Origin: an uncultured Sphingomonas sp.
Lineage (GTDB): Bacteria > Pseudomonadota > Alphaproteobacteria > Sphingomonadales > Sphingomonadaceae
NCBI GenBank assembly: GCA_913776255.1
Contig: CAJYLV010000027.1
Coordinates: forward strand, 27,328-91,327
Direction: 5' to 3'
DNA: 64,000 nt
The translations under genes and the position numbers were made by a program. The notes under the pieces were generated by a model, which ran no database searches, was not told the DNA's origin, and saw only the letters and a list, made by a program, of their open reading frames with translations. Positions 7,315 to 15,798 of the stretch are shown piece after piece. The number at the start of each line of letters is the position of its first letter. Within the stretch, counting starts at the first letter, position 1.

Positions 7315-9804
7315 ATGTCGCCGCGCTTTCGCCTGCTCGTTTCCGTTCCGGCGCTGCTGATCGCCAGCGCTGCCCATGCGCAGTCGGCGCCGTCGCAGGC
7401 GGTCGATCCGGTCGCACCGTCCGCCGATGCTCCCGAAGCGGCGGCGCCCGAGGACATCGTCGTCACCGGTGTCGCGCAGGGGCGCAACCGGCTCGATACG
7501 TCGGTGTCGGTCAGCTCGCTCGATGCCGACCTCACCGCCAAGATCCCGCCGCGCAACACCGCCGAGATCCTGCGCAACCTGCCCGGCGTGCGCGTCGAGG
7601 CGTCCGGCGGCGAAGGCAATGCCAATATCTCGGTGCGCGGCCTGCCGGTCGCCTCGGGCGGCTCGAAGTTCCTGCAATTGCAGGAAGACGGCCTGCCGGT
7701 GCTCGAATTCGGCGACATCATCTTCGGCAATGCCGACATCTTCATCCGCAATGACCTGTCGCTCGCGCGGATCGAGTCGGTGCGCGGCGGCTCGGCGTCG
7801 ACCTTCGCGAGCAACTCGCCGGGCGGCATCATCAACTTCATCTCCAAGACCGGCGAGCAGGAAGGCGGCTCGTTCCAGCTGTCCTCGGGCATCGACTATC
7901 GCGAGTTCCGTGCCGATTTCGCCTATGGCGGCAAGATCGACGACAAGACGCGCTACGAGCTGAGCGGCTTCTACCGGCTCGGCGACGGCCCGCGCGACGT
8001 CGGATACGACGCGATGCGCGGCGGGCAGATCAAGGCCAATGTCACGCGCGAGTTCGACCGTGGCTATGTCCGCGTCTACGGCAAGTATCTCGACGATCGC
8101 AGCATCGCCTATCTGCCCAATCCGGTGCGGGTGACCGGCAGCGACGGCGACCCGAGCTATCAGAACATTCCCGGCTTCTCGATCAACGAGGACACGCTGC
8201 ACAGCCGCTACATCGGCTCGGTGCTGACGCTGGACGGCAACAACAATCCGGTGCGCCGCAACATCGGCGACGGGATGCACCCGGTCGTCAAGTCGGTCGG
8301 GTTCGAGGGGAAGTTTGAGATCGCGGACGGCTGGAACGTCACCGAGCGGTTCCGCTATTCGGACATTTCCGGCGACTTCGTCTCGCCCTTCCCCGCCGCG
8401 GTCGGCGATGCGCAGACAACCGCCAACGGCTTCGCCGGCGCGGGCGCGCAGCTCTATTATGCCAGCGGCCCGCTGGCGGGGCAGCGGATCGCCAGCCCGG
8501 GCACGATCGGCGGCAACGGCCTGCTCGCCAGCGTGGTGCTGTTCGACGTCGATCTGAAGAGCCTGAACAACATCACCAACGACCTGCGCCTCAACGGCAA
8601 GGTCGATCTCGGCGGCGGCGCCTTGTCGATCGCGGCGGGCATCTACAATTCGCGGCAGGACGTGAAGACCGACTGGCTGTGGACGTCGTTCTTCCAGACC
8701 GTGCAGGGTGACGGCCGCTCGGTGCTGGTCGACATCCGTAACGCCGCGGGCGTGTCGCAGACCGCCGGGGGCACGCTCTATTCCGCGTCGTTCTTCGGCA
8801 ATTGCTGCCGCCGCAGCTACGACATGCGCTACACCACCAACGCGCCGTTCGCGCAGCTCGGCTTCGAGGTCGGGCGGCTGAACATCGACGGCAGCCTGCG
8901 CTACGACTTCGGCTCCGCCAAGGGCAGCATCGCGGGCGACCTGCCCGGCGCGGTGACGACGCGTGCGCAGGACATCAACGGCGACGGCGTGATTTCGGTC
9001 GCCGAGCAGACCGTCGGCTTCATCCCGAACAACCGCACCGGCGTCGACTATGATTACAGCTATCTGTCCTATTCGGCGGGCGTCAATTACCGGCTGAGCG
9101 ACACGCTTGCCGCCTTCGCGCGCTACAGCCGCGGCGGGCGCGTCAATGCCGACCGGCTGCTGTTCGGGCCGACCATCAACCTGCAGACCGGTGGGCTGGT
9201 CAACGGTTCCAAGCCCTATGACTTCGTCAAGCAGGCCGAGGGCGGACTGAAATTTTCGAGCGGCCCGATCGGGCTCTATGCGACGGTGTTCAACGCGCGC
9301 ACGCAGGAGACCAATTACCTGCTGTCGCAACAGCAATTCACCAGCCGCGATTACGAGGCGACCGGCGTCGAGCTGGAAGGCCGCTTCCGGCGCGGCCCGT
9401 TCTCGCTGAGCGCGGCGGGCACCTATACCGATGCGACGATCACCCGCGACGCGACCGACGCGACGCTGAACGGCAACCGCCCGCAGCGACAGGCGGCGTT
9501 CGTCTATCAGGCGACCCCGCAGCTCGACTTCGGCGCCATCAGCTTCGGCGCCAACGTGATCGGGACGACCTCAAGCTACACGCAGCCGGTCAACCAACTG
9601 AAGATGCCGGCCTATACGCAGGTCAACGGCTTCCTGCTGGTCCGCGCGGCGCGCAATGTCAGCGTCAACCTCAACGCCAACAACATTTTCAACGTGAAGG
9701 GCATCACCGAAGCCGAGGATGCGGCGATCCCGTCGAACCAGCTGGTGCGCGCGCGCTCGATCAACGGCCGCACGATCGCCGCCTCGGTGCGCTTCGACTT
9801 CTGA
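7315..9804 (+). CDS. TonB-dependent outer-membrane receptor
   Basis: Predicted outer-membrane beta-barrel that imports a ligand, probably an oligosaccharide, using TonB energy. The start is the ATG at 7315, behind AGGAGAGG and followed by a good signal peptide (MSPRFRLLVSVPALL, cleavage after AHA); an upstream ATG at 7171 lies before the operators and is less likely. The mature 829-residue precursor has a TonB-box-like EDIVVTG, a plug domain at about residues 55-190 (ILRNLPGVRV, RIESVRGGSAS, SPGGIINFISKTG) and a barrel ending in the usual aromatic residue (SVRFDF). Divergence from GH43 and GH92 suggests a mannose-containing substrate. Substrate identity is inference. Confidence 0.93.
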   Translation: MSPRFRLLVSVPALLIASAAHAQSAPSQAVDPVAPSADAPEAAAPEDIVVTGVAQGRNRLDTSVSVSSLDADLTAKIPPRNTAEILRNLPGVRVEASGGEGNANISVRGLPVASGGSKFLQLQEDGLPVLEFGDIIFGNADIFIRNDLSLARIESVRGGSASTFASNSPGGIINFISKTGEQEGGSFQLSSGIDYREFRADFAYGGKIDDKTRYELSGFYRLGDGPRDVGYDAMRGGQIKANVTREFDRGYVRVYGKYLDDRSIAYLPNPVRVTGSDGDPSYQNIPGFSINEDTLHSRYIGSVLTLDGNNNPVRRNIGDGMHPVVKSVGFEGKFEIADGWNVTERFRYSDISGDFVSPFPAAVGDAQTTANGFAGAGAQLYYASGPLAGQRIASPGTIGGNGLLASVVLFDVDLKSLNNITNDLRLNGKVDLGGGALSIAAGIYNSRQDVKTDWLWTSFFQTVQGDGRSVLVDIRNAAGVSQTAGGTLYSASFFGNCCRRSYDMRYTTNAPFAQLGFEVGRLNIDGSLRYDFGSAKGSIAGDLPGAVTTRAQDINGDGVISVAEQTVGFIPNNRTGVDYDYSYLSYSAGVNYRLSDTLAAFARYSRGGRVNADRLLFGPTINLQTGGLVNGSKPYDFVKQAEGGLKFSSGPIGLYATVFNARTQETNYLLSQQQFTSRDYEATGVELEGRFRRGPFSLSAAGTYTDATITRDATDATLNGNRPQRQAAFVYQATPQLDFGAISFGANVIGTTSSYTQPVNQLKMPAYTQVNGFLLVRAARNVSVNLNANNIFNVKGITEAEDAAIPSNQLVRARSINGRTIAASVRFDF

Positions 9805-9870
9805 CCGGGGCGGGGTGCGATGGCCGTTGAGGAATCCGCTGACGGACGGTCACTCGCGATCCGCTCTCGT

Positions 9871-9955
9871 TCGTCGCCCCGGACTTGATCCGGGGCCCCG
9901 CTTCTTCGAGGCCGCCGAAGAAGAAGCGGGATCCCGGGTCAAGCCCGGGATGACG
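9871..9955. repeat. Dispersed palindromic repeat, family A (full copy)
   Basis: Two inverted arms, GTCGCCCCGGACTTGATCC and its counterpart ending GGGATGACGG, around a CCCGCTTCTTC stem. Related copies lie at 30512-30595 and 46001-46085, with half copies at 33862-33898 and 35679-35709. All are intergenic. The stem could act as a terminator between the receptor gene and convergent fliP. Confidence 0.8.
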
Positions 9956-10004
9956 GTATCGGGCAGGTGATCTGCGTCCGGGATGACGGCTTAGTAGATG
10001 GGAC

Positions 10005-10766
10005 TCAACTATTCCCGAAACTGCGGACCAGCGACCCCGCCACCATCGCCCAGCCGTCGACCAGCACGAAGAAGATGATCTTCAACGGCAGCGAGATCGT
10101 CGTCGGCGGCAGCATCATCATGCCCATCGCCATCAGCACCGCCGCGACCGCCAGGTCGATGACGAGGAACGGCAGCAGCAGCAGGAAGCCGATCTCGAAC
10201 GCGCGGCGCAGCTCGGAGATCATGAACGCCGGCATGATCGTCGTGATCGGCAGCGCCGCGCGCGCGACCGGCGGCTTGTGCGACAAAGTGACGAACAGAT
10301 GCAGGTCGTCGCGGCGGACGTGGTTGAGCATGAATGTCTTGAACGGCTGCGCGGTCCGCTCCATTGCCTGCGCCTCGGTGATCGTGCCGTTGTTATAGGG
10401 CGTCACGCCGTCGCGCCACGCGGCCTCGAACGTCGGCGCCATGACGAAGAACGACAGGAACAGCGCGAGGCTGATGAGCACCGGATTGGGCGGCACGCCC
10501 GGCGCGCCCAGCCCCGAGCGCAGCATCGAAAGCGCGACGACGATCCGCGTGAACGACGTCACCGTCATCAGGATGCCCGGCGCGAGACTGAGCACGGTGA
10601 GCGTCAGCAGGATTTGCAACGCGCGTCCCGAGATCGAGCCCTGCGCGAGCCCGGTCGCGGCGCCCTGCGCCTGAACGGCCGCCTGCCCGAGCGTCTGCGC
10701 GAGCGCCGGCACCGGCAGCGTCACGAGCAAGGCGACGCCGAGCGCCCATAGCACGCGCTTATGCAT
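10005..10766 (-). CDS. fliP: Flagellar export-gate protein FliP
   Basis: Core subunit of the flagellar type III export gate (five FliP with FliQ and FliR) in the inner membrane. The 253-residue protein has a cleavable signal peptide (to about residue 24, ending ALAQ) and then conserved FliP segments: LSLAPGILMTVTSFTRIVV, PNPVLISLALFLSFFVM, MPAFMISELRRAFEIGF and the final DGWAMVAGSLVRSF. The start overlaps the end of fliO by 8 bp, so the genes are translationally coupled in a fliN-fliO-fliP operon reading left. Confidence 0.96.
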   Translation of the reverse strand: MHKRVLWALGVALLVTLPVPALAQTLGQAAVQAQGAATGLAQGSISGRALQILLTLTVLSLAPGILMTVTSFTRIVVALSMLRSGLGAPGVPPNPVLISLALFLSFFVMAPTFEAAWRDGVTPYNNGTITEAQAMERTAQPFKTFMLNHVRRDDLHLFVTLSHKPPVARAALPITTIMPAFMISELRRAFEIGFLLLLPFLVIDLAVAAVLMAMGMMMLPPTTISLPLKIIFFVLVDGWAMVAGSLVRSFGNS

Positions 10767-11061
10767 CCTTCATCTCCGTCGGCAGATCGTCGGCATGGTG
10801 GGTCCGGGGCAACGTCACCACCCCTTCCGGCGCGACCAGCACCGCATGTTCGCGATCGTCGCAGCGGATCAGCATCACCGCGCGGCGACCATCCAGCGCG
10901 AGCCGCTCGACCAGCACCAGCCGCCGCTCGCCGCCGCGCGCGGCGAGCCATTGTGACGGCATCCGGATGTCGTAGCGCCGCACGATCCACAGCGCCGCGC
11001 CGAGCAGGCCGAGCACCAGGCTGAGCGCACCGATCGTGCGCAGCACCGAAAGTATCTCCAC
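10759..11061 (-). CDS. fliO: Flagellar biosynthesis protein FliO
   Basis: Small membrane protein that helps assemble or stabilise FliP in the export gate. It has 100 residues: one N-terminal transmembrane helix (about residues 6-27) and a cytoplasmic domain with the FliO-type pattern LVLVERLALDGRRAVMLIRC. FliO is poorly conserved, so the call rests on this pattern, on size, and on its position between fliN (3 bp gap) and fliP (8 bp overlap). Confidence 0.87.
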   Translation of the reverse strand: MEILSVLRTIGALSLVLGLLGAALWIVRRYDIRMPSQWLAARGGERRLVLVERLALDGRRAVMLIRCDDREHAVLVAPEGVVTLPRTHHADDLPTEMKDA

Positions 11062-11064
11062 CCC

Positions 11065-11298
11065 TCAGGCGCTCTTCGGCAGGATTTCGATGATCTCCAG
11101 CGACATCCGCTCGTCCTCCACCAGCACGCGGCCGCGCGCGACGAGTTCATCGTCGACATAGACGAGGGTCGGATCGTCCTGATTGCAGTCCAGCGGGATC
11201 ACGGCACCGCGGCTGAGCTTCAGCACCTGATGCACCGGCAATTGCGTGGAGCCGAGAACGACGGACAGTTCGACGGGTATGCCTTCTAGCACGGACAT
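11065..11298 (-). CDS. fliN: Flagellar motor switch protein FliN (short form)
   Basis: C-ring subunit that binds phosphorylated CheY and sets rotation direction. The start is the ATG at 11298, behind GAAGGAG; an upstream extension to 11427 would run into the divergent promoter region. The 77-residue product is essentially one SpoA domain (IPVELSVVLGSTQLPVHQVL, then LVYVDDELVARGRVLVEDER). It is much shorter than the enteric protein, but this single-domain form is common in alphaproteobacteria. It is the first gene of fliN-fliO-fliP and divergent from flgC. Confidence 0.92.
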   Translation of the reverse strand: MSVLEGIPVELSVVLGSTQLPVHQVLKLSRGAVIPLDCNQDDPTLVYVDDELVARGRVLVEDERMSLEIIEILPKSA

Positions 11299-11317
11299 GC
11301 AGCACTCCTTCGGTAAC

Positions 11318-11375
11318 TTTATAGGAAAGCAAATCGGCTCCCCTCGAACCGCGCTGCGAAATTCAGTCCTATAAA
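11318..11375. promoter_or_regulatory. Divergent promoter region with inverted TATAGGA boxes (fliN / flgC)
   Basis: TTTATAGGA at 11318-11326 and its exact reverse complement TCCTATAAA at 11367-11375 lie symmetrically in the 127-bp gap between divergent fliN and flgC. They could be back-to-back -10 elements or one operator that controls both arms of the flagellar cluster. Not matched to a named regulator. Confidence 0.4.
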
Positions 11376-11425
11376 TGGGCAGGAGGCGGCCACGCTTGGT
11401 CGGTCGCCGGTCACACGAGGACGAC

Positions 11426-11833
11426 ATGGATCTTCACGCGTCGGTCGACGTCTCGGCCTCCGGGCTCCACGCGCAGGCGCTGCGGATGCGCGTCATCGCC
11501 GAAAATCTCGCCAACGCCGACAGCGTCGCGCGCACCCCCGGCGGCGACCCCTACCGCCGCAAGGTGGCGACGTTCCGCTCGCATCTCGACCGGACGATCG
11601 GCGCGACCAAGGTGCAGGTCGCCTCGATCACCACCGACAAGTCGCAGTTCGGCAAGGTCTATCAGCCGGGCAACCCGGCCGCGGACGGCGCCGGCTACGT
11701 CCAGACCCCCAACGTCAACGGGCTGATCGAGATGGCCGACATGCGTGCGGCACAGCGCTCCTATCAGGCCAATCTCAACGCCATCGAGGCGGCGCGCGCC
11801 ATGACGGCGCGCACGCTCGATCTCATCAAGTAA
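11426..11833 (+). CDS. flgC: Flagellar basal-body rod protein FlgC
   Basis: Proximal rod subunit exported through the flagellar type III system. The start is the ATG at 11426 after a CGAGGACG site; an ATG at 11375 would add an arginine-rich segment not seen in FlgC. The 135-residue protein opens with the flagellar-rod motif SASGLHAQALRMRVIAENLA and ends with the rod/hook motif region YQANLNAIEAARAM and TLDLIK. Length matches the family (about 135). It leads the rightward operon and is 17 bp before fliE. Confidence 0.95.
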   Translation: MDLHASVDVSASGLHAQALRMRVIAENLANADSVARTPGGDPYRRKVATFRSHLDRTIGATKVQVASITTDKSQFGKVYQPGNPAADGAGYVQTPNVNGLIEMADMRAAQRSYQANLNAIEAARAMTARTLDLIK

Positions 11834-11850
11834 GCAGGAGACCCGAAGTC

Positions 11851-12207
11851 ATGTCGATTGGTGCCCTCGACGCGATCAACGCCTATGGCCGCACGCTCAC
11901 CTCGCTGCCCGGCGTCGACCGGCTCGGCCCGGCCGAGGAGACCATCGCGCCCGTCACGACCTCGGCGACCGCGCCGGGCACGTTCGTCGCGGGGAGCTTC
12001 GGCAATATCGTCCAGACGATGGTCAGCGACACCGCCACCACGCTGCGGACCGCCGAGGCCGAAAGCGCGAAGCAGGTGGCGGGCAAGGGCGATCTGATCG
12101 ACGTCGTCACCGCGGTCGGCGCCGCCGAGTCCGCGCTCAACACGATCGTCGCGGTGCGCGACCGGATGGTGAACGCCTATTCCGAGATCATGCGGATGCA
12201 GATCTGA
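11851..12207 (+). CDS. fliE: Flagellar hook-basal body protein FliE
   Basis: Adaptor between the MS ring/export gate and the rod. The 118-residue product has the usual variable N-terminus and a conserved C-terminal helix: FGNIVQTMVSD, then VVTAVGAAESALNTIVAVRD and the ending NAYSEIMRMQI, close to the family NAYqeImrMqv. It follows flgC and is 5 bp before fliQ. Confidence 0.93.
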   Translation: MSIGALDAINAYGRTLTSLPGVDRLGPAEETIAPVTTSATAPGTFVAGSFGNIVQTMVSDTATTLRTAEAESAKQVAGKGDLIDVVTAVGAAESALNTIVAVRDRMVNAYSEIMRMQI

Positions 12208-12212
12208 GCGGC

Positions 12213-12479
12213 ATGGACGCGTTCCACGCCGCCGAACTGGGTCGCGCCGCGATGATGATGGTGCTGACCCTCGCAGGACCGATGCTGCTCGCCGCGCTGA
12301 TCGTCGGCGTCGCGATCAGCCTGTTCCAGGCGCTGACGCAATTGCAGGAGACGACGATCACCTTCGTTCCCAAGCTGCTGGTCGTCGGCGCCGTGATGCT
12401 GGTCAGCCTGCCGATGATCGGCAAGGCGATGGCGGCGTTCATGGCGCGGATCGCCGACACGATCATCACCGGCGGGTGA
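12213..12479 (+). CDS. fliQ: Flagellar export-gate protein FliQ
   Basis: Small inner-membrane subunit of the FliPQR export gate. It has 88 residues with two hydrophobic helices (about 16-40 and 52-75). FliQ hallmarks are GPMLLAALIVGVAISLFQA, TQLQETTITFVPK and a hydrophobic second hairpin arm. Spacing is 5 bp after fliE and 7 bp before the fused fliR gene. Confidence 0.95.
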   Translation: MDAFHAAELGRAAMMMVLTLAGPMLLAALIVGVAISLFQALTQLQETTITFVPKLLVVGAVMLVSLPMIGKAMAAFMARIADTIITGG

Positions 12480-12486
12480 GCGGAAC

Positions 12487-14019
12487 ATGGCCGACCTGCC
12501 GCTCCACGTCACGGTGCTGCTGCTCCTGTTCGCGCGGGTCGGTGCGGTCGTGATGACGCTGCCGATCTTCTCGGAGGAGGGAATACCGGTGCAGATCCGG
12601 CTGATGATGGCGCTGGGGCTGACGCTCGGGCTGTCGGGGCTGCTCGGCGCGCGCGTCGTCGCGACGGCCGCCGACGGCGCGCTGATCGCCACCACCTTGT
12701 CCGAATTCGTCACCGGCGCGGCCCTCGGGCTGATCGTGCGGATGCTGTTCAGCGCCGCCGCGACCGCGGGATCGCTGATCAGCATGCAGATCGGCCTCTC
12801 CTCGGTGCTGGTGCCCGACGCGCTGCTCGGCGGACAGACCCCGCTGCTCGGGCGCTTCCTGACCGTCGCCAGCCTCGTGACGTGCATGGCGATGGGCGTG
12901 CACCATCTCTGGATCGGCGCGATCATCCATTCCTACGACCAGTTTCCGGTCGGCGGCACGATCCCCACCGCCGATCTCGCGCGCGTCGCGCTGCTGGCGG
13001 CGGCGCGCGCGCTCGACCTCGCGCTGTCCATGGCCGCGCCGCTGATCGTCTATGCCCTGGTGTTCAACAGCGCGCTCGGGCTCGCCGCGCGGCTGACCCC
13101 CAGCCTGCAGGTGTTCTTCGTGGCGCAGCCGCTCAACATAGGCATGGTGGTCACCCTGCTGTGCGTCTTCGGCGGCTTTCTGATCGCCGGCGGCAATCTT
13201 TCGGTCATCGCGGAAGCGTTGCCGCATGAGATACTGACGATCGCCGGAGCGGCGATCGGCGCGTTCATCCTCGGCAATTCGGTGCCGGTGGTGAAGCGGG
13301 CGCTGGCCGGCGTCGCGCACATCTTCCGTGGCCCGCGCTGGAACGAAGGCGACTATCGCGACCTGCTCGCGCTGCTGTTCGCCTTGCTGACCACGTTCCG
13401 CAACGGCGGGGGCATGGCGATCGAGAAGCATATCGACGCGCCGGAGGAAAGCGCGCTGTTCATGCCCTACCCGCGGCTGTGCGCCGATACCGCGCTGATC
13501 CACTTCATCTGCGACTATCTGCGCATGATGACGGTCAATCTCGAGGATCCTTACCAGATCGCCGAGGCGATGGAGAACGATATCGAGCGTCATCACGCCG
13601 AAGTGATGGTGCCGCAGCACGCGATCCAGCTGATGGCCGACGGCCTGCCCGCGCTCGGCATCGTCGCGGCGGTGCTCGGGGTCATCAACACGATGGGCTC
13701 GATCGATCAGCCGACCCAAATCCTGGGCGCGATGATCGGCAGCGCGCTGGTCGGCACCTTCCTCGGCGTGTTGCTCGCCTATGGCTTCGTCGGTCCGATC
13801 GCCTCCAAGCTCCAGCAGACGCTCGACGCCGAGCAGAAGCCGTACACGCTCGTGAAGACCGCGATCGTCGCCTATGCGCAGCGCATGCCGGTGCAGGTCG
13901 CGATCGAGCTGGCGCGCCGCATGACCCCGTCGGGCTACGCGCCCAGCTTCGGCGAGCTGGAGCAGGCGCTGGACGTCGCGCGCGACGAACTGGTCGCGAC
14001 ACAGGCCAAGGCCGCCTGA
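12487..14019 (+). CDS. fliR-motA: In-frame fusion of export-gate FliR (truncated C-terminus) and stator MotA
   Basis: One 510-residue frame. Residues 1-219 are FliR: LFARVGAVVMTLPIFSEEG, LISMQIGLSSVLVPDAL, HHLWIGAIIHSYDQFPVGG, ending at TPSLQVFFVAQPLNIG. From Met220 (position 13144) it is MotA: CVFGGFLIAGGNLSVIAEAL, a cytoplasmic domain with RNGGGMAIEKHID, then DGLPALGIVAAVLGVINTMG and LAYGFVGPIASKL with the stator prolines. FliR normally has roughly 35-40 more residues after the QPLNIG equivalent, including its last helix; these are missing and MotA TM1 takes their place. MotA also lacks about six residues at its N-terminus. No ribosome-binding site is seen before Met220. FliR is single-copy in the gate while MotA forms pentamers, so processing, internal initiation or an assembly deletion must be considered. 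motB lies downstream. Confidence 0.88.
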   Translation: MADLPLHVTVLLLLFARVGAVVMTLPIFSEEGIPVQIRLMMALGLTLGLSGLLGARVVATAADGALIATTLSEFVTGAALGLIVRMLFSAAATAGSLISMQIGLSSVLVPDALLGGQTPLLGRFLTVASLVTCMAMGVHHLWIGAIIHSYDQFPVGGTIPTADLARVALLAAARALDLALSMAAPLIVYALVFNSALGLAARLTPSLQVFFVAQPLNIGMVVTLLCVFGGFLIAGGNLSVIAEALPHEILTIAGAAIGAFILGNSVPVVKRALAGVAHIFRGPRWNEGDYRDLLALLFALLTTFRNGGGMAIEKHIDAPEESALFMPYPRLCADTALIHFICDYLRMMTVNLEDPYQIAEAMENDIERHHAEVMVPQHAIQLMADGLPALGIVAAVLGVINTMGSIDQPTQILGAMIGSALVGTFLGVLLAYGFVGPIASKLQQTLDAEQKPYTLVKTAIVAYAQRMPVQVAIELARRMTPSGYAPSFGELEQALDVARDELVATQAKAA

Positions 14020-14055
14020 CTCTTCTGACCTTTCCTTCCTTTCGGAGACACGTTC

Positions 14056-14445
14056 ATGCCCGCGGCTTCAGCGATCAGGGTTATGGTGGTTGACGACCAG
14101 GCCAGCATGCGCGCCATGGTTCGTCACGCCCTGCAGGATCTCGGCTTCAAGGACATCCGCGACAAGGCCGAGGCGGCCGACGCGCTCGAGGCGATCCGCG
14201 CCGACCGCGTCCACCTGATCCTTTCCGACTATAACATGCCCGGCATGAGCGGGCTCGACTTCCTGAAGGCGGTGCGAGCCGATCCGGTGCTGGGCAAGAC
14301 CGCCTTCATCATGCTGACCGGTTCGGCGGATCGCGGGGTCGTGCAGGAAGCCGCGGCGGCCGGCGTCAACAATTACGTCGTGAAGCCGTTCGCGCCCGCG
14401 GCGCTCAAGGAGAAGATCGAGCGGGTTTTCGGCGAACTGAGCTGA
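14056..14445 (+). CDS. cheY: CheY-like single-domain response regulator
   Basis: Phosphorylatable receiver expected to carry the chemotaxis signal to FliN/FliM. Its 129 residues form one receiver domain: acidic pair D13-D14, phospho-acceptor D58 in SDYNMPGMSG, MLTGSA with the conserved Thr, and K in VVKPF. It starts at an ATG after a TTTCGGAG site and lies between fliR-motA and motB. The position among motor genes makes it the best candidate for the motor-binding CheY of this window, ahead of the two receivers in the che operon; that ranking is inference. Confidence 0.93.
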   Translation: MPAASAIRVMVVDDQASMRAMVRHALQDLGFKDIRDKAEAADALEAIRADRVHLILSDYNMPGMSGLDFLKAVRADPVLGKTAFIMLTGSADRGVVQEAAAAGVNNYVVKPFAPAALKEKIERVFGELS

Positions 14446-14506
14446 TCGCCGCCGGGCGCCGTGCGGCGCCGAAGTCTGTCTGGTCCGAATGCGAGAGCGA
14501 TCCCTG

Positions 14507-15352
14507 ATGCCCAACACTCCGGATGCCGCCGACGCCATCGTGCGTCCGCGCCGCGGCCGTCACAAGCGGCACCATGCGGTGCACCACGGTGGCGCGTGGA
14601 AGGTGGCCTATGCCGACTTCGTCACGGCGATGATGGCCTTTTTCATGCTGCTGTGGCTGCTGTCGAATGCGAACAAGAGCCAGCTGAAGGGCCTCGCCGA
14701 ATATTTCGCGCCGACGATCAACAGCGCGCCGACCAGCACCGGGCTGCAGGAGGGACAGGCGGGCCGCGGCCAGCGGACCGAGACCGACGCCCGCGATCCG
14801 GTCGGCCCGCCCTCCGCCTCCGATGGCCTTGAGGGGCCGGCGCGCGGCGGGACGGCCGACATCCCCGATGCCGCCTTGCGCGTCTTCGCCGACGAGTTGC
14901 TGGTGGCATTGCAGGCCACGCCCGACATCGCGCGCAACGTGCGGATGCGCCCGGACCGCAACGGGTTGCGCATCAACCTGGTCGACACCGCCAATCACCC
15001 GATGTTCCGCGGACCGACTGCCGAGCTCAACGATTATGCGCGCACCCTGCTCGCCCGCGTCGCACGGCAGCTGGCGCGCTCCAACGCCCAAATCGCGATC
15101 GAGGGACATACCGACGCGCTGGGCGGCGACAGCGACGCCAACTGGCGGCTGTCCGGCGAGCGCGCGCTGGCAGCACGCGCGGCGATGATCGCGGCCGGAC
15201 TGCCGGCGTCGCGCTTCGCCGAGGTGGTGGCCAAGGCCGGCACCGAGCCGATCTACCCCGCACAGCCGGCGCGTCCGGAGAACCGTCGCATCACGATCGT
15301 CGCGCTCGCCGAGCCGTCGATCCTGCCGCGCGACACCAGCTTCAAATTCTGA
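14507..15352 (+). CDS. motB: Flagellar stator protein MotB
   Basis: Proton-channel and peptidoglycan-anchoring partner of MotA. The chosen start (ATG 14507, after GAGAG) gives 281 residues; an ATG at 14489 adds six. After a basic tail, the single transmembrane helix carries the proton-binding Asp in VAYADFVTAMMAFFMLLWLL. A low-complexity periplasmic linker follows, then an OmpA-like domain at about residues 165-270 with IAIEGHTDALGGDSDANWRL and RPENRRITI. The adjacent MotA partner is fused to FliR. Confidence 0.95.
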   Translation: MPNTPDAADAIVRPRRGRHKRHHAVHHGGAWKVAYADFVTAMMAFFMLLWLLSNANKSQLKGLAEYFAPTINSAPTSTGLQEGQAGRGQRTETDARDPVGPPSASDGLEGPARGGTADIPDAALRVFADELLVALQATPDIARNVRMRPDRNGLRINLVDTANHPMFRGPTAELNDYARTLLARVARQLARSNAQIAIEGHTDALGGDSDANWRLSGERALAARAAMIAAGLPASRFAEVVAKAGTEPIYPAQPARPENRRITIVALAEPSILPRDTSFKF

Positions 15353-15372
15353 CCCGCCACCGGAGTGACCTG

Positions 15373-15798
15373 ATGACCGACACGTACCGGATGCTCGCGC
15401 TGATTCCCGCCGGACTGGCGCTCGGCGCGGCGGGTGCGCTGAGCGCGCAGGCGTGGTCGGCGCAGCGGAATGCGGCGGCGCAGGAGGAGACGTCGTTCGT
15501 CTCCGCCGGTACGATCCCGATCCCGCTCGTCCTGTCGGACGGGCGGCTGGGCGGCTATGTCGATGTCACCAGCCAGGTGGAGGTGAGCCGCGCGGCCGAA
15601 TTGGACGCGCGCAAGCGGATGCCGCTGATGCTCGACGCCGTCAACATGCGCGCGTTCCAGACGCCGCTGGCCCGCATCCCCGACGGACAGATCCCGCGGC
15701 TCGACGCGCTGCGCCGCATGATGCAGCAGGCCGCCGTCGCCACCTTCGGCCGCGCAGCGGTCCGACGTGTCGTGATCGTCCGGGTTTCCCCGGCATGA
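15373..15798 (+). CDS. FliL-like membrane protein of the stator region
   Basis: A 141-residue protein with an N-terminal transmembrane helix or uncleaved signal (about residues 8-28) and a small periplasmic domain: IPIPLVLSDGRLGGYVDVTS, then a helix with RLDALRRMMQQAAVATF and a final strand VRRVVIVRVSP. Order and size of elements recall FliL, which helps stators under load, but the usual FliL tail (YFTEF-like) is absent, so the assignment is weak. It is 20 bp after motB and overlaps the PilZ gene by ATGA, so it is probably part of the motor. Confidence 0.5.
   Translation: MTDTYRMLALIPAGLALGAAGALSAQAWSAQRNAAAQEETSFVSAGTIPIPLVLSDGRLGGYVDVTSQVEVSRAAELDARKRMPLMLDAVNMRAFQTPLARIPDGQIPRLDALRRMMQQAAVATFGRAAVRRVVIVRVSPA

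Noticed and set aside
7276..9336. 686-codon minus-strand frame opposite the TonB-dependent receptor
   Set aside because: Low-complexity translation and no ribosome-binding site; an antisense shadow of the receptor gene.
13144..14019. Separate motA gene with its own start at Met220
   Set aside because: No ribosome-binding site before 13144, no upstream stop codon in the frame, and the MotA N-terminus would be short; kept as an alternative explanation of the fusion.
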